From assembly GCF_018304965.1 (NCBI RefSeq), contig NZ_JAGQED010000014.1:42874-106873 (forward strand): a stretch of DNA of 64,000 nt, read 5' to 3'. The translations under genes and the position numbers were made by a program. The notes under the pieces are model-generated. The model made no database searches and was not told the origin of the DNA. It was given only the letters and a program-made list of their open reading frames with translations. This stretch comes from Collimonas antrihumi (GTDB lineage: Bacteria; Pseudomonadota; Gammaproteobacteria; Burkholderiales; Burkholderiaceae_D). Of the stretch, positions 8,522 to 16,974 are shown in pieces (positions within the stretch are counted from its first letter, which is position 1; each line of letters starts with the position of its first letter).

Positions 8522-8720
8522 CACAGATGAAATCCTCCCAAATTTGGTCTTGGGATTCTAGCCTGCACTACGCCGATTCGCTAGGAAATAGTATGAATAT
8601 AAAAAGCAAAAATGTTTTTCGCGATGCGTGCACCGTGATTGCGCTTGTTTAGTGCGCGCCAATGCCGGCGCGGCTGTCAGCTTGTCTTATCTGGAATAAG
8701 TAAAGGTGATAGAGGGAAAA

Positions 8721-8750
8721 CAAAAAGCCGCCTCGAAAATTGAGGCGGCT
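8721..8750 (-). terminator. Rho-independent terminator after the GlsB-like gene
   Basis: Stem AGCCGCCTC/GAGGCGGCT (8726-8734 with 8742-8750), 7-nt loop, followed on the minus strand by T5. It lies about 65 bp past the stop of the GlsB/YeaQ-like gene. Confidence 0.8.
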
Positions 8751-8813
8751 TCTATTCAAACTACTATGCAGTCTGATTTACGCGGAGTTTTAAGTTTATT
8801 CGGGTGCGTGTAT

Positions 8814-9059
8814 TCAGGCACGCTTAATAAGCCGCAGAATGAACAGCAAGATCACAGCGCCCACGGTGGCTGTCACAATTGATGCAATCCAGCCGCCGCC
8901 AACATGGATGCCCAGGACGCCGGCCAGCCAGCCGCCGATGAAGGCGCCGACGATACCAACGATGATGTCAACCAACACGCCGAAGCCGCCGCCTTTGACC
9001 AGAACACCGGCTAGCCATCCAGCAATCGCGCCAATTATCAACCAAGCGATAAAGCCCAT
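8814..9059 (-). CDS. GlsB/YeaQ/YmgE-family small membrane protein
   Basis: Inner-membrane protein of 81 aa made of three Gly/Val/Ile-rich helices: MGFIAWLIIGAIAGWLAG, a central segment with GIVGAFIGGWLAGVLG and a last helix ending ILRLIKRA. The pattern GAIAGWLAG...GGG...GAFIGGWL is diagnostic of the transglycosylase-associated/GlsB family, which is linked to general stress responses; the molecular function is unsettled. Monocistronic, with its own terminator. Confidence 0.92.
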   Translation of the reverse strand: MGFIAWLIIGAIAGWLAGVLVKGGGFGVLVDIIVGIVGAFIGGWLAGVLGIHVGGGWIASIVTATVGAVILLFILRLIKRA

Positions 9060-9246
9060 GATATTTCCTTTCAGAGTTGATTATCTTTAGACTACCAGCC
9101 AAGAGTAGCGTAAACAGCCTTGAAACAGCATCAAAGATAATCGTCCAATTGTTAAAGATAGATAAAATTTGAAAGTGGGTTGGAAAGTGAGTTGGAGTGC
9201 GTTTTATCGGATCCCACGCTGCCGGCCGTCACAATCGTCAACCAGA

Positions 9247-9296
9247 AACGGCAACGGGGCTCAGGATCATTAGTGACCCTGAGCCCCGTTGCCGTT
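9247..9296. terminator. Very strong 19-bp stem-loop downstream of the DUF3761 gene
   Basis: Bases 9247-9265 and 9278-9296 pair perfectly over 19 bp (AACGGCAACGGGGCTCAGG) with a 12-nt loop. There is no clean T-tract on either side, only TTTCT on the minus strand. Probably the 3' end hairpin of the DUF3761 transcript, but a classical intrinsic terminator is not certain. Confidence 0.6.
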
Positions 9297-9313
9297 AGCT
9301 ATGTTGCCAGCTA

Positions 9314-9805
9314 TTAGCTACAAGCTTTGCCATGGTCGGCATGTGCGCCTGCTGCTTTGGCAGCGGCTTCTGTCATATAGGAGCCGACCTTGGTTTTGCC
9401 ATAGTATTTGCTGCCTTGGCAGTGGTATACCTTGCTGCTGGTGTTGACCCAGACTTGGCCAGGGCCGCCGCCGGCTGCCGGAGCAGTTGCTGCAGCAGCT
9501 GGTTTGGCGGGAGCAGCAGGGGTTGCTGCCGGAGCGGTTTTAGCCATGGCGGCAGGAGCCGCGGCCGGTGCTGCGGCTGCAGGAGCGGCAGCAGCTGCTG
9601 CTGGTGCAGCGGCAGCAGTGGCATACCAGTCTTTTACGCCTTTGTGACCAGCGCAAGCGCCTTTCTTGGTAGCGTTGGAGGAGTAGCTGCCGTCCTTGCA
9701 CAGGCCGGTGGTGCCGGCTGGCGCCGCAGCGGGTGCCTGGGCATAGCTGGCGACGGAAGTCAGTAAGGCTGCTGCAATTGCTGCTGAAATAAACAATGCT
9801 TTCAT
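9314..9805 (-). CDS. DUF3761-type exported protein with Ala/Pro-rich linker
   Basis: Exported 163-aa protein of unknown function. The ATG at 9805 is chosen because GGAG lies 7 nt upstream and it leads straight into a signal peptide (MKALFISAAIAAALL, cut near SYA|QAP). The mature part has a Cys-containing segment TGLCKDGSYSSNATKKGACAGHKGV typical of DUF3761, a linker of about 60 residues of almost only Ala and Pro, then a C-terminal segment VWVNTSSKVYHCQGSKYYGKT ending in GKACS. The C-terminal segment resembles small domains seen in secreted proteins whose conserved Cys pair probably forms a disulfide. The linker may flex or span the periplasm. Monocistronic. Confidence 0.75.
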   Translation of the reverse strand: MKALFISAAIAAALLTSVASYAQAPAAAPAGTTGLCKDGSYSSNATKKGACAGHKGVKDWYATAAAAPAAAAAAPAAAAPAAAPAAMAKTAPAATPAAPAKPAAAATAPAAGGGPGQVWVNTSSKVYHCQGSKYYGKTKVGSYMTEAAAKAAGAHADHGKACS

Positions 9806-10176
9806 TTTTTTCTCCATGGAGTAAGTGATGCTTGTGTGGCCGTTGAGCTGGCGCACTCTTTGTTTCGATATGTCTACTTCAATCTGTCTACCCGCAGCAC
9901 CAATAAGCAATGTGTTGTGAGCCGTACCTGGCAATATGACCGAGGTAGGTAATCAACGCGGCCGGATTGAATATGGCTGACATAACTATCGATACAATTG
10001 AAAACAATTGTGATATTTCTGCTGTAAGCCCTTGATTTATGACTTTTTGATGTATATCGGGAAACATTTTGCTTGCAAGGTATGCATCGGCCGATATTGT
10101 TAAAAAGTTACTTATTTTGAGAAAGTGACGCAAGCCGATACCAGGCGTCAATTTGCACCGGCTTGCACATTCATGG
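9806..10176. other. Intergenic region, 371 bp
   Basis: AT-rich upstream region of the DUF3761 gene. It holds an inverted repeat ACAATTG-AAAA-CAATTGT (9994-10011) that could be an operator. An 87-codon minus-strand frame at 9888-10151 has no ribosome site or recognisable motif and is not called. Confidence 0.6.
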
Positions 10177-11223
10177 TTAAAACGCGTAGCGCGCGCCTAT
10201 GGTTGCCGTGTAGCGTGGGGCGAGCTGCACACCATTGACTTTTTGGTAAACCGGTAATTGCACAAAGCCGTACAGCGAGATCTGGGGGCTGACCGGCACC
10301 GTTATGCCAGGGCTGAGATAGGCCAGGGTGCCACCGGTGCTGACCGTGTCGGCATTGGCGCCGACATCATGCAATACGCGCCGCACGTTCAGCTGGATTT
10401 GCGGGATGAAATCGGCGCTGCCCATATAGCGCAGGCCGAGATTCAGATTGGCGCCGTCGCCAGGGCGATATTGATCGCTGGAATTCAGCGCCTTCTGCAC
10501 TATCCCCTGGACGAAGTAATCCCAATCCTTGTTGAGCGTATCCATATAGTAGACGCCGAGAATGGCATCGGTGGTGCCGGTGCCGGGTTGCAGGCCGCGA
10601 TCGATAGGCACCGGGCCGGGCGCGGTGGGATCGGTCGAGGTGCCGGTACCGGTATGGCTGCCGGTGGGCAGTTTCAGACCGAACAAGACACCGAAATTAT
10701 GTTCGGGCGTGAAGCCCTGGTAGCGGCCGACAAGTTTGATGTCGCCGATGCTGGAAGTGCGCGAATCGTACTGGCCGCCGCCATCTCCAGGCGTGACGCC
10801 GTCCGACGCCGTACCCAACGTGCTATGGCGGCGCATGATGTAGGGCAGTTGCAGATTGATGCCCCAGTCAGGATTGAAATTGTAATCGAGCCCTAGCGTC
10901 AAATAATTGTTGCGGGTGTACTTTTCGACTTCTTGCGGATTGCCGTTATTGGAAATCCGGCTGGCGGCGCCAGGCGAAATCTTGCCGGTGCCGCTACGCA
11001 GTTGATCCTGGTTCAGGTAATCGTAGCGGATGTCCATCTTCAGCCCGGAAGAACTGCTGATGCCGAGGTTGTCCCAGTCGGAACTGAGGGTGCAGCCGCA
11101 ACTGGCGCAAGCCAGTGCCGCATGAGGAAATAGTGCGCTAAGAGCGAGTGCAGCTGAAAGCGCAGAAAACGCAGAACGCGGCGGTACTGCCGGCCGGATG
11201 CGGAGGTGTGATGGCGTGGCCAT
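10177..11223 (-). CDS. Outer-membrane beta-barrel-like protein with N-terminal CASCGC motif
   Basis: Exported protein of 348 aa. Long signal peptide ending ...FPHAALA, with the mature chain starting CASCGCTLSSDWDN. The remainder alternates polar and hydrophobic residues, contains many Tyr/Asn/Gly turns and ends in ARYAF, a typical barrel C-terminus. The start has AAGGAAC at SD distance. The next gene upstream on the same strand, a DUF2946 protein, has an HCLLCFIHA metal-binding-like motif, so the pair may act in metal (perhaps copper) handling; this is inference. Specific function unknown; an older annotation style would say 'transporter, phenol-degradation meta-pathway type'. Confidence 0.7.
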   Translation of the reverse strand: MATPSHLRIRPAVPPRSAFSALSAALALSALFPHAALACASCGCTLSSDWDNLGISSSSGLKMDIRYDYLNQDQLRSGTGKISPGAASRISNNGNPQEVEKYTRNNYLTLGLDYNFNPDWGINLQLPYIMRRHSTLGTASDGVTPGDGGGQYDSRTSSIGDIKLVGRYQGFTPEHNFGVLFGLKLPTGSHTGTGTSTDPTAPGPVPIDRGLQPGTGTTDAILGVYYMDTLNKDWDYFVQGIVQKALNSSDQYRPGDGANLNLGLRYMGSADFIPQIQLNVRRVLHDVGANADTVSTGGTLAYLSPGITVPVSPQISLYGFVQLPVYQKVNGVQLAPRYTATIGARYAF

Positions 11224-11295
11224 GATGTTCCTTGGTTAAATTGTAAGGCGTGAAGGCCAACTCTCATGCATGAGAGTTGGCGCTAGCTGACAAAA

Positions 11296-11664
11296 TCAAG
11301 AAAAGACCGGTGGGCCGCGCGATTGCGGTTTGAGCCAGGCTACGCTGGTGTGGAGGGTTGATACGGCTGGCGCCAGGTCGACGCCTTCGCTGGCAGGAAC
11401 CTGCCATTGATTCAAGCTGGGTGGTAAGCCGATATCTGCTGCATGGATGAAGCACAGCAGGCAGTGGCCTTGGTGATCCTGGTCCGGCGCCCCGGGGTTG
11501 CCGGAGTCAGGTGCTTTTACATGTCCGGCAGTGCTGCACAGTTCGCCTAGTCCCAGCGGTTGCCCATGGGCGACAGGCAGCAACTGCACCACGCTTGGCA
11601 ACAATGCTGCAAACATGGCCAGGCAGACGGCAAGCTGACGCAATGAGCGGGGCAAGTGGAGCAT
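11296..11664 (-). CDS. DUF2946-family protein
   Basis: Small protein of 122 aa with an N-terminal hydrophobic helix (LAVCLAMFAALLPSVVQLLP) and a Cys/His cluster GHCLLCFIHAADIGLPP, ending QSRGPPVFS, the tail style of DUF2946. The family often neighbours TonB-dependent receptors and copper-related genes; function is unproven. It lies 72 bp upstream of the CASCGC outer-membrane protein gene, probably in the same transcript. Confidence 0.8.
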   Translation of the reverse strand: MLHLPRSLRQLAVCLAMFAALLPSVVQLLPVAHGQPLGLGELCSTAGHVKAPDSGNPGAPDQDHQGHCLLCFIHAADIGLPPSLNQWQVPASEGVDLAPAVSTLHTSVAWLKPQSRGPPVFS

Positions 11665-11873
11665 GGGCGTAGCGTTACTGGTTAACTGTTCGCCGATATG
11701 GCAAATTCAGCCGTATGGTAGCGCGTCGCCAGGACGCGAGCAAGTTGGGTAAACCCTATTGACGCCTTGGGTAATCGGGTGAGTTGCCAAGCCTCTGGGT
11801 GCAGATCGACCTTGCACCAATCCTTGTCGTCGATATTGTGCAAGGAGATGATCATTACCTTGCTCTTGGCGTC

Positions 11874-11909
11874 AAAAAAAAAAGCCGGCCAGCGCTAGGC
11901 TGACCGGCT
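11874..11909 (-). terminator. Rho-independent terminator of the cytochrome b561-YceI operon
   Basis: Stem AGCCGGCCAGC/GCTGACCGGCT (11883-11893 with 11899-11909, one wobble) followed on the minus strand by a run of ten T. It lies 21 bp past the stop of the last YceI gene. Confidence 0.88.
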
Positions 11910-11930
11910 TTGTCGCTGCCAGAGCCAGAT

Positions 11931-12503
11931 TTAATTGGTCTTGAGCGCTTCGACCTGGATCGCCAGCTTCACGTCCGGTGCAAATTTCGGTACGCCATAA
12001 CTGATGCCGAAATCGGTGCGATTGAATTCAGCGGTCGCATCGGCGCCGCAGACTTCACGTTTGAGCATCGGATGCTGGATGCATTTGAAGGAATTGATGG
12101 TCAGCTTCACCGGCTTGGTGATGCCGCGGATGGTCAATTCGCCATCCACCGAAACCGGCTTGTCGCCGTCGAATTTTATCGCAGTGCTTTTGTAGGTAAC
12201 GTCAGGGAATTTCTTGACGTCGAACATGTCCGGGCCGGTGGCATGTTCGTTCAACTTGGACATGCCGAAGTCGATGGTGCTTGGATCGATATGGATATCG
12301 ATGGAACCGGTCTTGGCAGTGCGGTCCAGGGTTACCGAACCGCTGGTTTTTTCGAATTTTCCGCGCCAGACGGAAATACCCAAATGATCAGCTGCAAAGC
12401 TTGGATAGGTATGAGTCGGGTCGATGGTGTAAGTGTCTACCGCTGCGAAAGCGCTAACTGCGCTGGCAGCCAGCAGGGAGGCGACGATGAGCTTGAATTT
12501 CAT
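11931..12503 (-). CDS. YceI-family periplasmic lipid-binding-like protein (second copy)
   Basis: Secreted 190-aa YceI protein: signal peptide [20 protein letters not shown], then [27 protein letters not shown], the family's opening strand pattern. Next come [19 protein letters not shown] and the [16 protein letters not shown] segment. YceI proteins form a lipocalin-like barrel that binds an isoprenoid-type ligand; the physiological ligand here is unknown. Last gene of a three-gene operon with another YceI gene and cytochrome b561. Confidence 0.93.
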   Translation of the reverse strand: MKFKLIVASLLAASAVSAFAAVDTYTIDPTHTYPSFAADHLGISVWRGKFEKTSGSVTLDRTAKTGSIDIHIDPSTIDFGMSKLNEHATGPDMFDVKKFPDVTYKSTAIKFDGDKPVSVDGELTIRGITKPVKLTINSFKCIQHPMLKREVCGADATAEFNRTDFGISYGVPKFAPDVKLAIQVEALKTN

Positions 12504-12539
12504 TGGAGATAATCCTTTCAGTGGAGGTGGTGTTCTTAC

Positions 12540-13127
12540 TTAATTCGCTACAAGGTGAAACTTGATGATGATTTCGTCCGCCACCATGCTGGTGTCTTTC
12601 CAATCGCCTTCACCGATATTGTAGGTCAGGCGCTTGATCGGCAAACTGCCGTTGAAGACCTGGGCGCCGCCTTCTTTCTTGACGGTCAGGGGGAAACTCA
12701 CATCGGTGGTTTTGCCTTTGATGGTCAGCTTGCCGGCAACGTCGTATTTGCTGCCGGCAGGTGCGCCAGCGCTGGCCTTGATCGAGCTGGTGACAAAACT
12801 GGCCTTGGGAAATTGCTGGGCGTTGAACCATTCTTTCTTCAGCACTTCTTTATTGTATTCAGGGTCGCCCAGGTCGAAACTCGGGATGGCGATGTCGACG
12901 CTGGCTTTCGAGGTTTCCGGCTGCGCACTGTTGAAATCGATCAGCGGCGTGAATTGCTTGAACTTGGCTTCCACCGGCACGTTCATCTGCTTGAACACGA
13001 TGGTGACATTGCTCTTGGCCAGATCGGGTTTCAGGGGAGCAGCGATGGCCGACCAGCTGGCGCCGAGGGTGATCAGGCCGAATGCGGTAGTACGTAATGT
13101 ATGCGACAGGAAATGCGTAGATGTCAT
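12540..13127 (-). CDS. YceI-family periplasmic protein (first copy)
   Basis: 195-aa exported YceI paralogue. The signal peptide ends at SWSAIA|APLKPD; the core has SNVTIVFKQMNVPVEAKFKQF, FDLGDPEYNKEVLKKEWFNAQQFPKASF and GKLTIKGKTTDVSFPLTV. It differs clearly from the second copy, so the pair is old or functionally split. It lies 28 bp downstream of the cytochrome b561 gene and 36 bp before the second YceI gene: one operon. Confidence 0.92.
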   Translation of the reverse strand: MTSTHFLSHTLRTTAFGLITLGASWSAIAAPLKPDLAKSNVTIVFKQMNVPVEAKFKQFTPLIDFNSAQPETSKASVDIAIPSFDLGDPEYNKEVLKKEWFNAQQFPKASFVTSSIKASAGAPAGSKYDVAGKLTIKGKTTDVSFPLTVKKEGGAQVFNGSLPIKRLTYNIGEGDWKDTSMVADEIIIKFHLVAN

Positions 13128-13155
13128 GAAATGTTCCTTTTGCGGAAAAGTGTAT

Positions 13156-13680
13156 TTAGGGCAGCATGCGTTTCAGCACGCCGTCGCGATCGATGAAGTG
13201 ATGCTTGAGTGCCGCCAGTACGTGCACCGAAACCGCGCCCAGCATGATCATGTTGAGCGTGTAATGAACCAGTTTCAATATTGGTTTCAGGTCAGGATTC
13301 GGCGCTATCAGCACCGGTAACGGAATGATGCCGAGATAACTTACCGGTACGCCCGCCGCCAGGCTGTAAAAATAGCCGGAGACCGGCACCGCAAAAATCA
13401 GGACATACAAAAGAATATGCAAGGCATGCGCGGCGCGCTGCTGCCATGGTTGCATGCTGTCCGGGTAGGGCGGCGCCCCCTGTGTTTTACGCCAGATCAA
13501 GCGCAGGCAGGCCAAACCCAGCACCGTCACGCCAAGCCATTTATGCCAGGAAAAATATTTCAGCTTGGTTGGCGTCAAGCCCGGAATATCGACCATGGTC
13601 AGGCCCAGGGCAAAGGTCGCGACGATAAGAATGGCGACCAGCCAGTGCAGCACAATGGCAGGAGTTGTATAGCGTTGCAT
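13156..13680 (-). CDS. Cytochrome b561
   Basis: Four-helix inner-membrane di-haem cytochrome b561, 174 aa. His12 (VLHWLVA), His46 (SWHKWLG), His139 and His153 are in the positions expected for the haem ligands. First gene of an operon with two YceI genes, an association also seen in E. coli (yceJ-yceI). Probably moves electrons from the quinone pool to or from the periplasm; its partner is unknown. Upstream lies a 7-bp inverted repeat (13736-13755). Confidence 0.93.
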   Translation of the reverse strand: MQRYTTPAIVLHWLVAILIVATFALGLTMVDIPGLTPTKLKYFSWHKWLGVTVLGLACLRLIWRKTQGAPPYPDSMQPWQQRAAHALHILLYVLIFAVPVSGYFYSLAAGVPVSYLGIIPLPVLIAPNPDLKPILKLVHYTLNMIMLGAVSVHVLAALKHHFIDRDGVLKRMLP

Positions 13681-13735
13681 AAATATGGGTGTGAAAGATG
13701 GACGTAAGTGGGTTGGTCAGAGAGGTTGAGACACA

Positions 13736-13755
13736 TGAAACTTGTGCGAGTTTCA
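13736..13755. promoter_or_regulatory. Inverted repeat upstream of the cytochrome b561 operon
   Basis: TGAAACT and AGTTTCA separated by 6 bp, 56 bp before the first start codon. A second palindrome, TACTATAGTA (13793-13802), lies further upstream. Either could be an operator; no regulator gene is adjacent. Confidence 0.35.
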
Positions 13756-13903
13756 TATGATCGATATTTTTTTGTCAACTTATCGGCTGATATACTATAG
13801 TATCGGAAATTCTTAAACACTGTTTGCAACGGGCAATCAGTTGCTCGCGCCGGTCTGCCATGCCCGCGTACTTTCGTGCTTGCTTGCCGGCCTACTTGCC
13901 GGC

Positions 13904-15025
13904 TTACTTGCGGCGATAAATGCCCTTTTTGGAAGGCGGGCCATCAAAATCGTCCTGTCGCGTATAGAGCGAGATCGCTATCCTGCCGGGCATTTGTGTG
14001 GAAGAAATTTGCAGACGGTCGATTTGCACGCCGGAAATCACGCACTGGCTGTTAGAGGCGAGTTGCAGCCGCACCCTTGTATCACGACTCTCCAATACTG
14101 AGAACCTGGCTTTATTGCAGGCGATGGCATCAGCTGCATTGGCAAATATAGTCACCGGGTCACCCGCATTGATTTCGGCATAAGGCGATGGCGTGGCGCT
14201 GGTCGGCAGCCATGCGCCCATCGCCCAGCCGGGTACTGCCGGCGGTGGGGCGGGAGGTGCAGGAGGTGCCGGAGGGACAGGCGGCGCCACATCCGTCGAC
14301 GCAATAGCCGTTTCTGCCGTCGCTGCCAGTGGCATCTTACCCGTTGCAAGCATCGCGGCTAGTTCGGCTTCGGCTGACTGGGCTGGCACCGAGGCAGGTT
14401 CCGGGGTAGGCACCGGGGTAGGCACCGGGGTAGGCACCGGGGTAGGCACTTGTGCCACCGGTGCCGGCATCACCGGGGGCTCTACAATTGATGCCGCCAC
14501 CGAGGGCGGCGTTACTTGCCGCGTTTCGACCGCGACTGGCGCAGCGGCAAGCAAGGCTAGCTGATTGCCGGCCGCTGCTGGCGCCGTTGATGCTGCCATG
14601 GCAACCGGTACTGCCGCCACAACAGGCGCAGCTTGCGAGGCCGTTGACGAGTTTGCAGCGGGATTCACGCCAAGCAAGACCGGCAACAGTTCCGTGGCGG
14701 CTTGCCTCGACATGGAAATCTCCAATTGCGGATTATCGAGGACACTTTTGACGCGCGACGTACTGACCGCCTTGCCATTGATGATCACCGTCAGATCCTG
14801 CCCCAGCGCGGCGCCGCTGGCTGCCGCCATGCGCTGCTGGGCATCCTGGCTCAGCGTCACTTCCAGCGTGATCACATCCGGATTGGCGCTATAAGTATCT
14901 TTGATATTCAGGCCGATTTCGGTAAAGTCGCCCGGGGACGAAAAGGCTATCTCTGCTGCATTCACTGCAGCGGTCGTCATTGTGGCGCATAGCGCGGTGG
15001 CCAATATTTTCCAGCTTGCACGCAT
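13904..15025 (-). CDS. Exported Pro-rich protein with SecD-head-like N-terminal domain
   Basis: 373-aa protein of unknown function. Signal peptide MRASWKILATALCATMTTAAVNA|AE. Residues about 45-120 (LEVTLSQDAQQRMAAASG..., LTVIINGKAVSTSRV..., ATELLPVLL) resemble the SecD P1-head pattern (xTLDxxGxxxFxxxTxxxxGxxLAIVLDGxVxSxP), judged by eye only. Then comes an Ala/Pro-rich region with four PTPV repeats, encoded by an exact 12-bp tandem repeat at 14403-14450, and a second PAPPAPPAP run. The C-terminal domain of about 110 residues has two Cys (AIACNKARF, SNQCVISG) and ends SKKGIYRRK. It starts 14 bp after the SulP transporter stop with GGAG at SD distance, so the two are one operon. Confidence 0.7.
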   Translation of the reverse strand: MRASWKILATALCATMTTAAVNAAEIAFSSPGDFTEIGLNIKDTYSANPDVITLEVTLSQDAQQRMAAASGAALGQDLTVIINGKAVSTSRVKSVLDNPQLEISMSRQAATELLPVLLGVNPAANSSTASQAAPVVAAVPVAMAASTAPAAAGNQLALLAAAPVAVETRQVTPPSVAASIVEPPVMPAPVAQVPTPVPTPVPTPVPTPEPASVPAQSAEAELAAMLATGKMPLAATAETAIASTDVAPPVPPAPPAPPAPPPAVPGWAMGAWLPTSATPSPYAEINAGDPVTIFANAADAIACNKARFSVLESRDTRVRLQLASNSQCVISGVQIDRLQISSTQMPGRIAISLYTRQDDFDGPPSKKGIYRRK

Positions 15026-15039
15026 GGTTATTCTCCGGT

Positions 15040-16752
15040 TCAGGTTACGATAGTTTGCTCTGTAGTCTGCTGGCCTGCTTGTATTTGTACCGGCGTCAAC
15101 GCCAGATGCACCGCTTCCGCTACGCTCAGTGCGCTCAGCGACTCCGCCGGAAAGCAGGGCGCAACTGCACTTTTCATGATGTCGTATACGGGATCTTTGA
15201 GACGTGCCAGCAACAGGCGCAAGCCACGGCCGCCGGCGAATTCGAAAAAATCGTGCAAGCCTTCAAGGCTGGAGCTGTCCAGGTCCGGCGATTCTTCCAG
15301 GCTGAGAATGACGGTATGTACCGGTGGTGCTGCAGCGAGGATGTTCTGGCGTGCCTGGCCCAGTATCCGTTCGGCATTGGCAAAAAACAGCGGCTCGTTG
15401 GGGCGCAGGATCATGATGCCGGTTATCGCCTGTGCTTCCGGATGAGTACGTATGTTGACGTAGTCATGGCCTTGGCCGAGCCGGCCCAATACAGAGATAG
15501 TCGATTGCGAAAACTGTCGCAGCATCATCAGCAGGCTGATGGCAATCGAGGCTAGCAAGCCGTCCAGCACGCCAAGCAACAGCACCGCAATGACTGAGGC
15601 GATTACCACCAGGCGGTCGCGGCGCCAGCGGAAATAAGGGCGGAAGATGGCGGGATTGAGTGTATGGCCGACGGCGTGAATCACGATCGCGGCCAGCACC
15701 GGCTCCGGCGTCAGGGCGATGGCAGGTAACAACGTCAAGACGATCGCCAGCATCACCAGGGCCGCCACCCAGCCCGACAGGCGCGAGGTAGCGCCGGCGG
15801 CTTCATTGGCGGAGGTCGCGGAGTAACCGGCGCCTACCGGCATCCCGTGAAACAGGCCGGACAGCAAATTGGATGCGCCTAGCGCCAGCAAATCGCGGTT
15901 AGGCGCCACCTGATCGCCATGCTTGATGGCAAAGCCGCGAATCGAACCATACGATTCGGCATACAAGATCATGCCCATGGCAAAGCCCAGTTCGCCCAGG
16001 CGCAGCCATTCGGCACGTGAGAGCATGGGCAGCGTCGGCGTCGCCAGTTGCAAGTGGATGCTGCCCACCAGGCCAACCCCGTACCGGGTTAAATGCAGCC
16101 ATTCGCCGGCGACGACGCCGATGACGATCACCAGCAGTGCGCCCGGTACGCGGCGCAGGCGCGCAAACAAATAGAGCAATACCAGCGCTACTGCCATTAC
16201 GGCGACGCTGATCCAGTTCCAACGGCCGATCTGCGCCACCATTTCCGGAATGAAGCGGGTCATGTCGCTGTGTTCGGGATGGGCGCCGACTACGCCGGCA
16301 AACTGCTTGAGAATGATGACAATCGCCAGGCCGAAAGCAAAACCGCGCAACACCGGTTTGGCGATGAAATCGGTAACGCTGCCCATGCGGGCCAATCCGG
16401 CCAGAAGGAAGAGCAGTCCGGTAATCATCACTAGCCCGATGGCCAGCGTCATTCTCAGGCCAGTGTCGCCGTTCGCCATCGATGCCGTGGCTGCCGCCAG
16501 CACCGCTGCCGAGGAGGAGGTGGCGGAGACGATCGCAAATCGGCTGCTGCCGAACAAGCCGTAGCAGATCAAGCCGGCAAACAGGGCGATTACGCCGGTT
16601 TGCGGTGGCAGATTGGCGATGCTGGAATAGGCTACCGCTTCGGGGAGTAGCAGTCCGGCAATCGACAGGCCGGCGATCACGTCCGTCAGGGATACCCGTT
16701 TGACGGGTGGCGGCGGATTGAGGCCGGCGTGTTGTGATGGTGCAGCGCTCAT
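15040..16752 (-). CDS. SulP-family anion transporter with STAS domain
   Basis: 570-aa SLC26/SulP protein. The N-terminal signature LPEAVAYSSIANLPPQTGVIA is followed by 10-14 membrane segments to about residue 400. A C-terminal STAS domain (about 430-555) includes the DSSSLEGLHDFF motif. It carries an inorganic anion such as sulfate or bicarbonate, or a dicarboxylate; SulP substrates cannot be assigned by sequence alone. No carbonic anhydrase is adjacent, which weakens the bicarbonate option. Co-transcribed with the Pro-rich exported protein downstream. Confidence 0.93.
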   Translation of the reverse strand: MSAAPSQHAGLNPPPPVKRVSLTDVIAGLSIAGLLLPEAVAYSSIANLPPQTGVIALFAGLICYGLFGSSRFAIVSATSSSAAVLAAATASMANGDTGLRMTLAIGLVMITGLLFLLAGLARMGSVTDFIAKPVLRGFAFGLAIVIILKQFAGVVGAHPEHSDMTRFIPEMVAQIGRWNWISVAVMAVALVLLYLFARLRRVPGALLVIVIGVVAGEWLHLTRYGVGLVGSIHLQLATPTLPMLSRAEWLRLGELGFAMGMILYAESYGSIRGFAIKHGDQVAPNRDLLALGASNLLSGLFHGMPVGAGYSATSANEAAGATSRLSGWVAALVMLAIVLTLLPAIALTPEPVLAAIVIHAVGHTLNPAIFRPYFRWRRDRLVVIASVIAVLLLGVLDGLLASIAISLLMMLRQFSQSTISVLGRLGQGHDYVNIRTHPEAQAITGIMILRPNEPLFFANAERILGQARQNILAAAPPVHTVILSLEESPDLDSSSLEGLHDFFEFAGGRGLRLLLARLKDPVYDIMKSAVAPCFPAESLSALSVAEAVHLALTPVQIQAGQQTTEQTIVT

Positions 16753-16974
16753 GCGCCTCCCTGGCGACGGGTATGTATTTGGATTTTATGCTGTTTTGGC
16801 AAGTATGCGAAGCTGGAATGAGGCAGCGCGCGTCAATCAACTGGCCAATTGGCTCAGTTGATTCTATGTCAAATATCATTCGTTGGGATGGCGCAACTAC
16901 ATACAATAGTTAAATGGGGGGTAGTTTTTTCTCGCGTCCTTTACGAAAATTACACTCCCCGCGCGGCTCTGACC

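Noticed and set aside
9888..10151. 87-codon minus-strand frame
   Set aside because: No ribosome site, no motif, in an AT-rich leader region.
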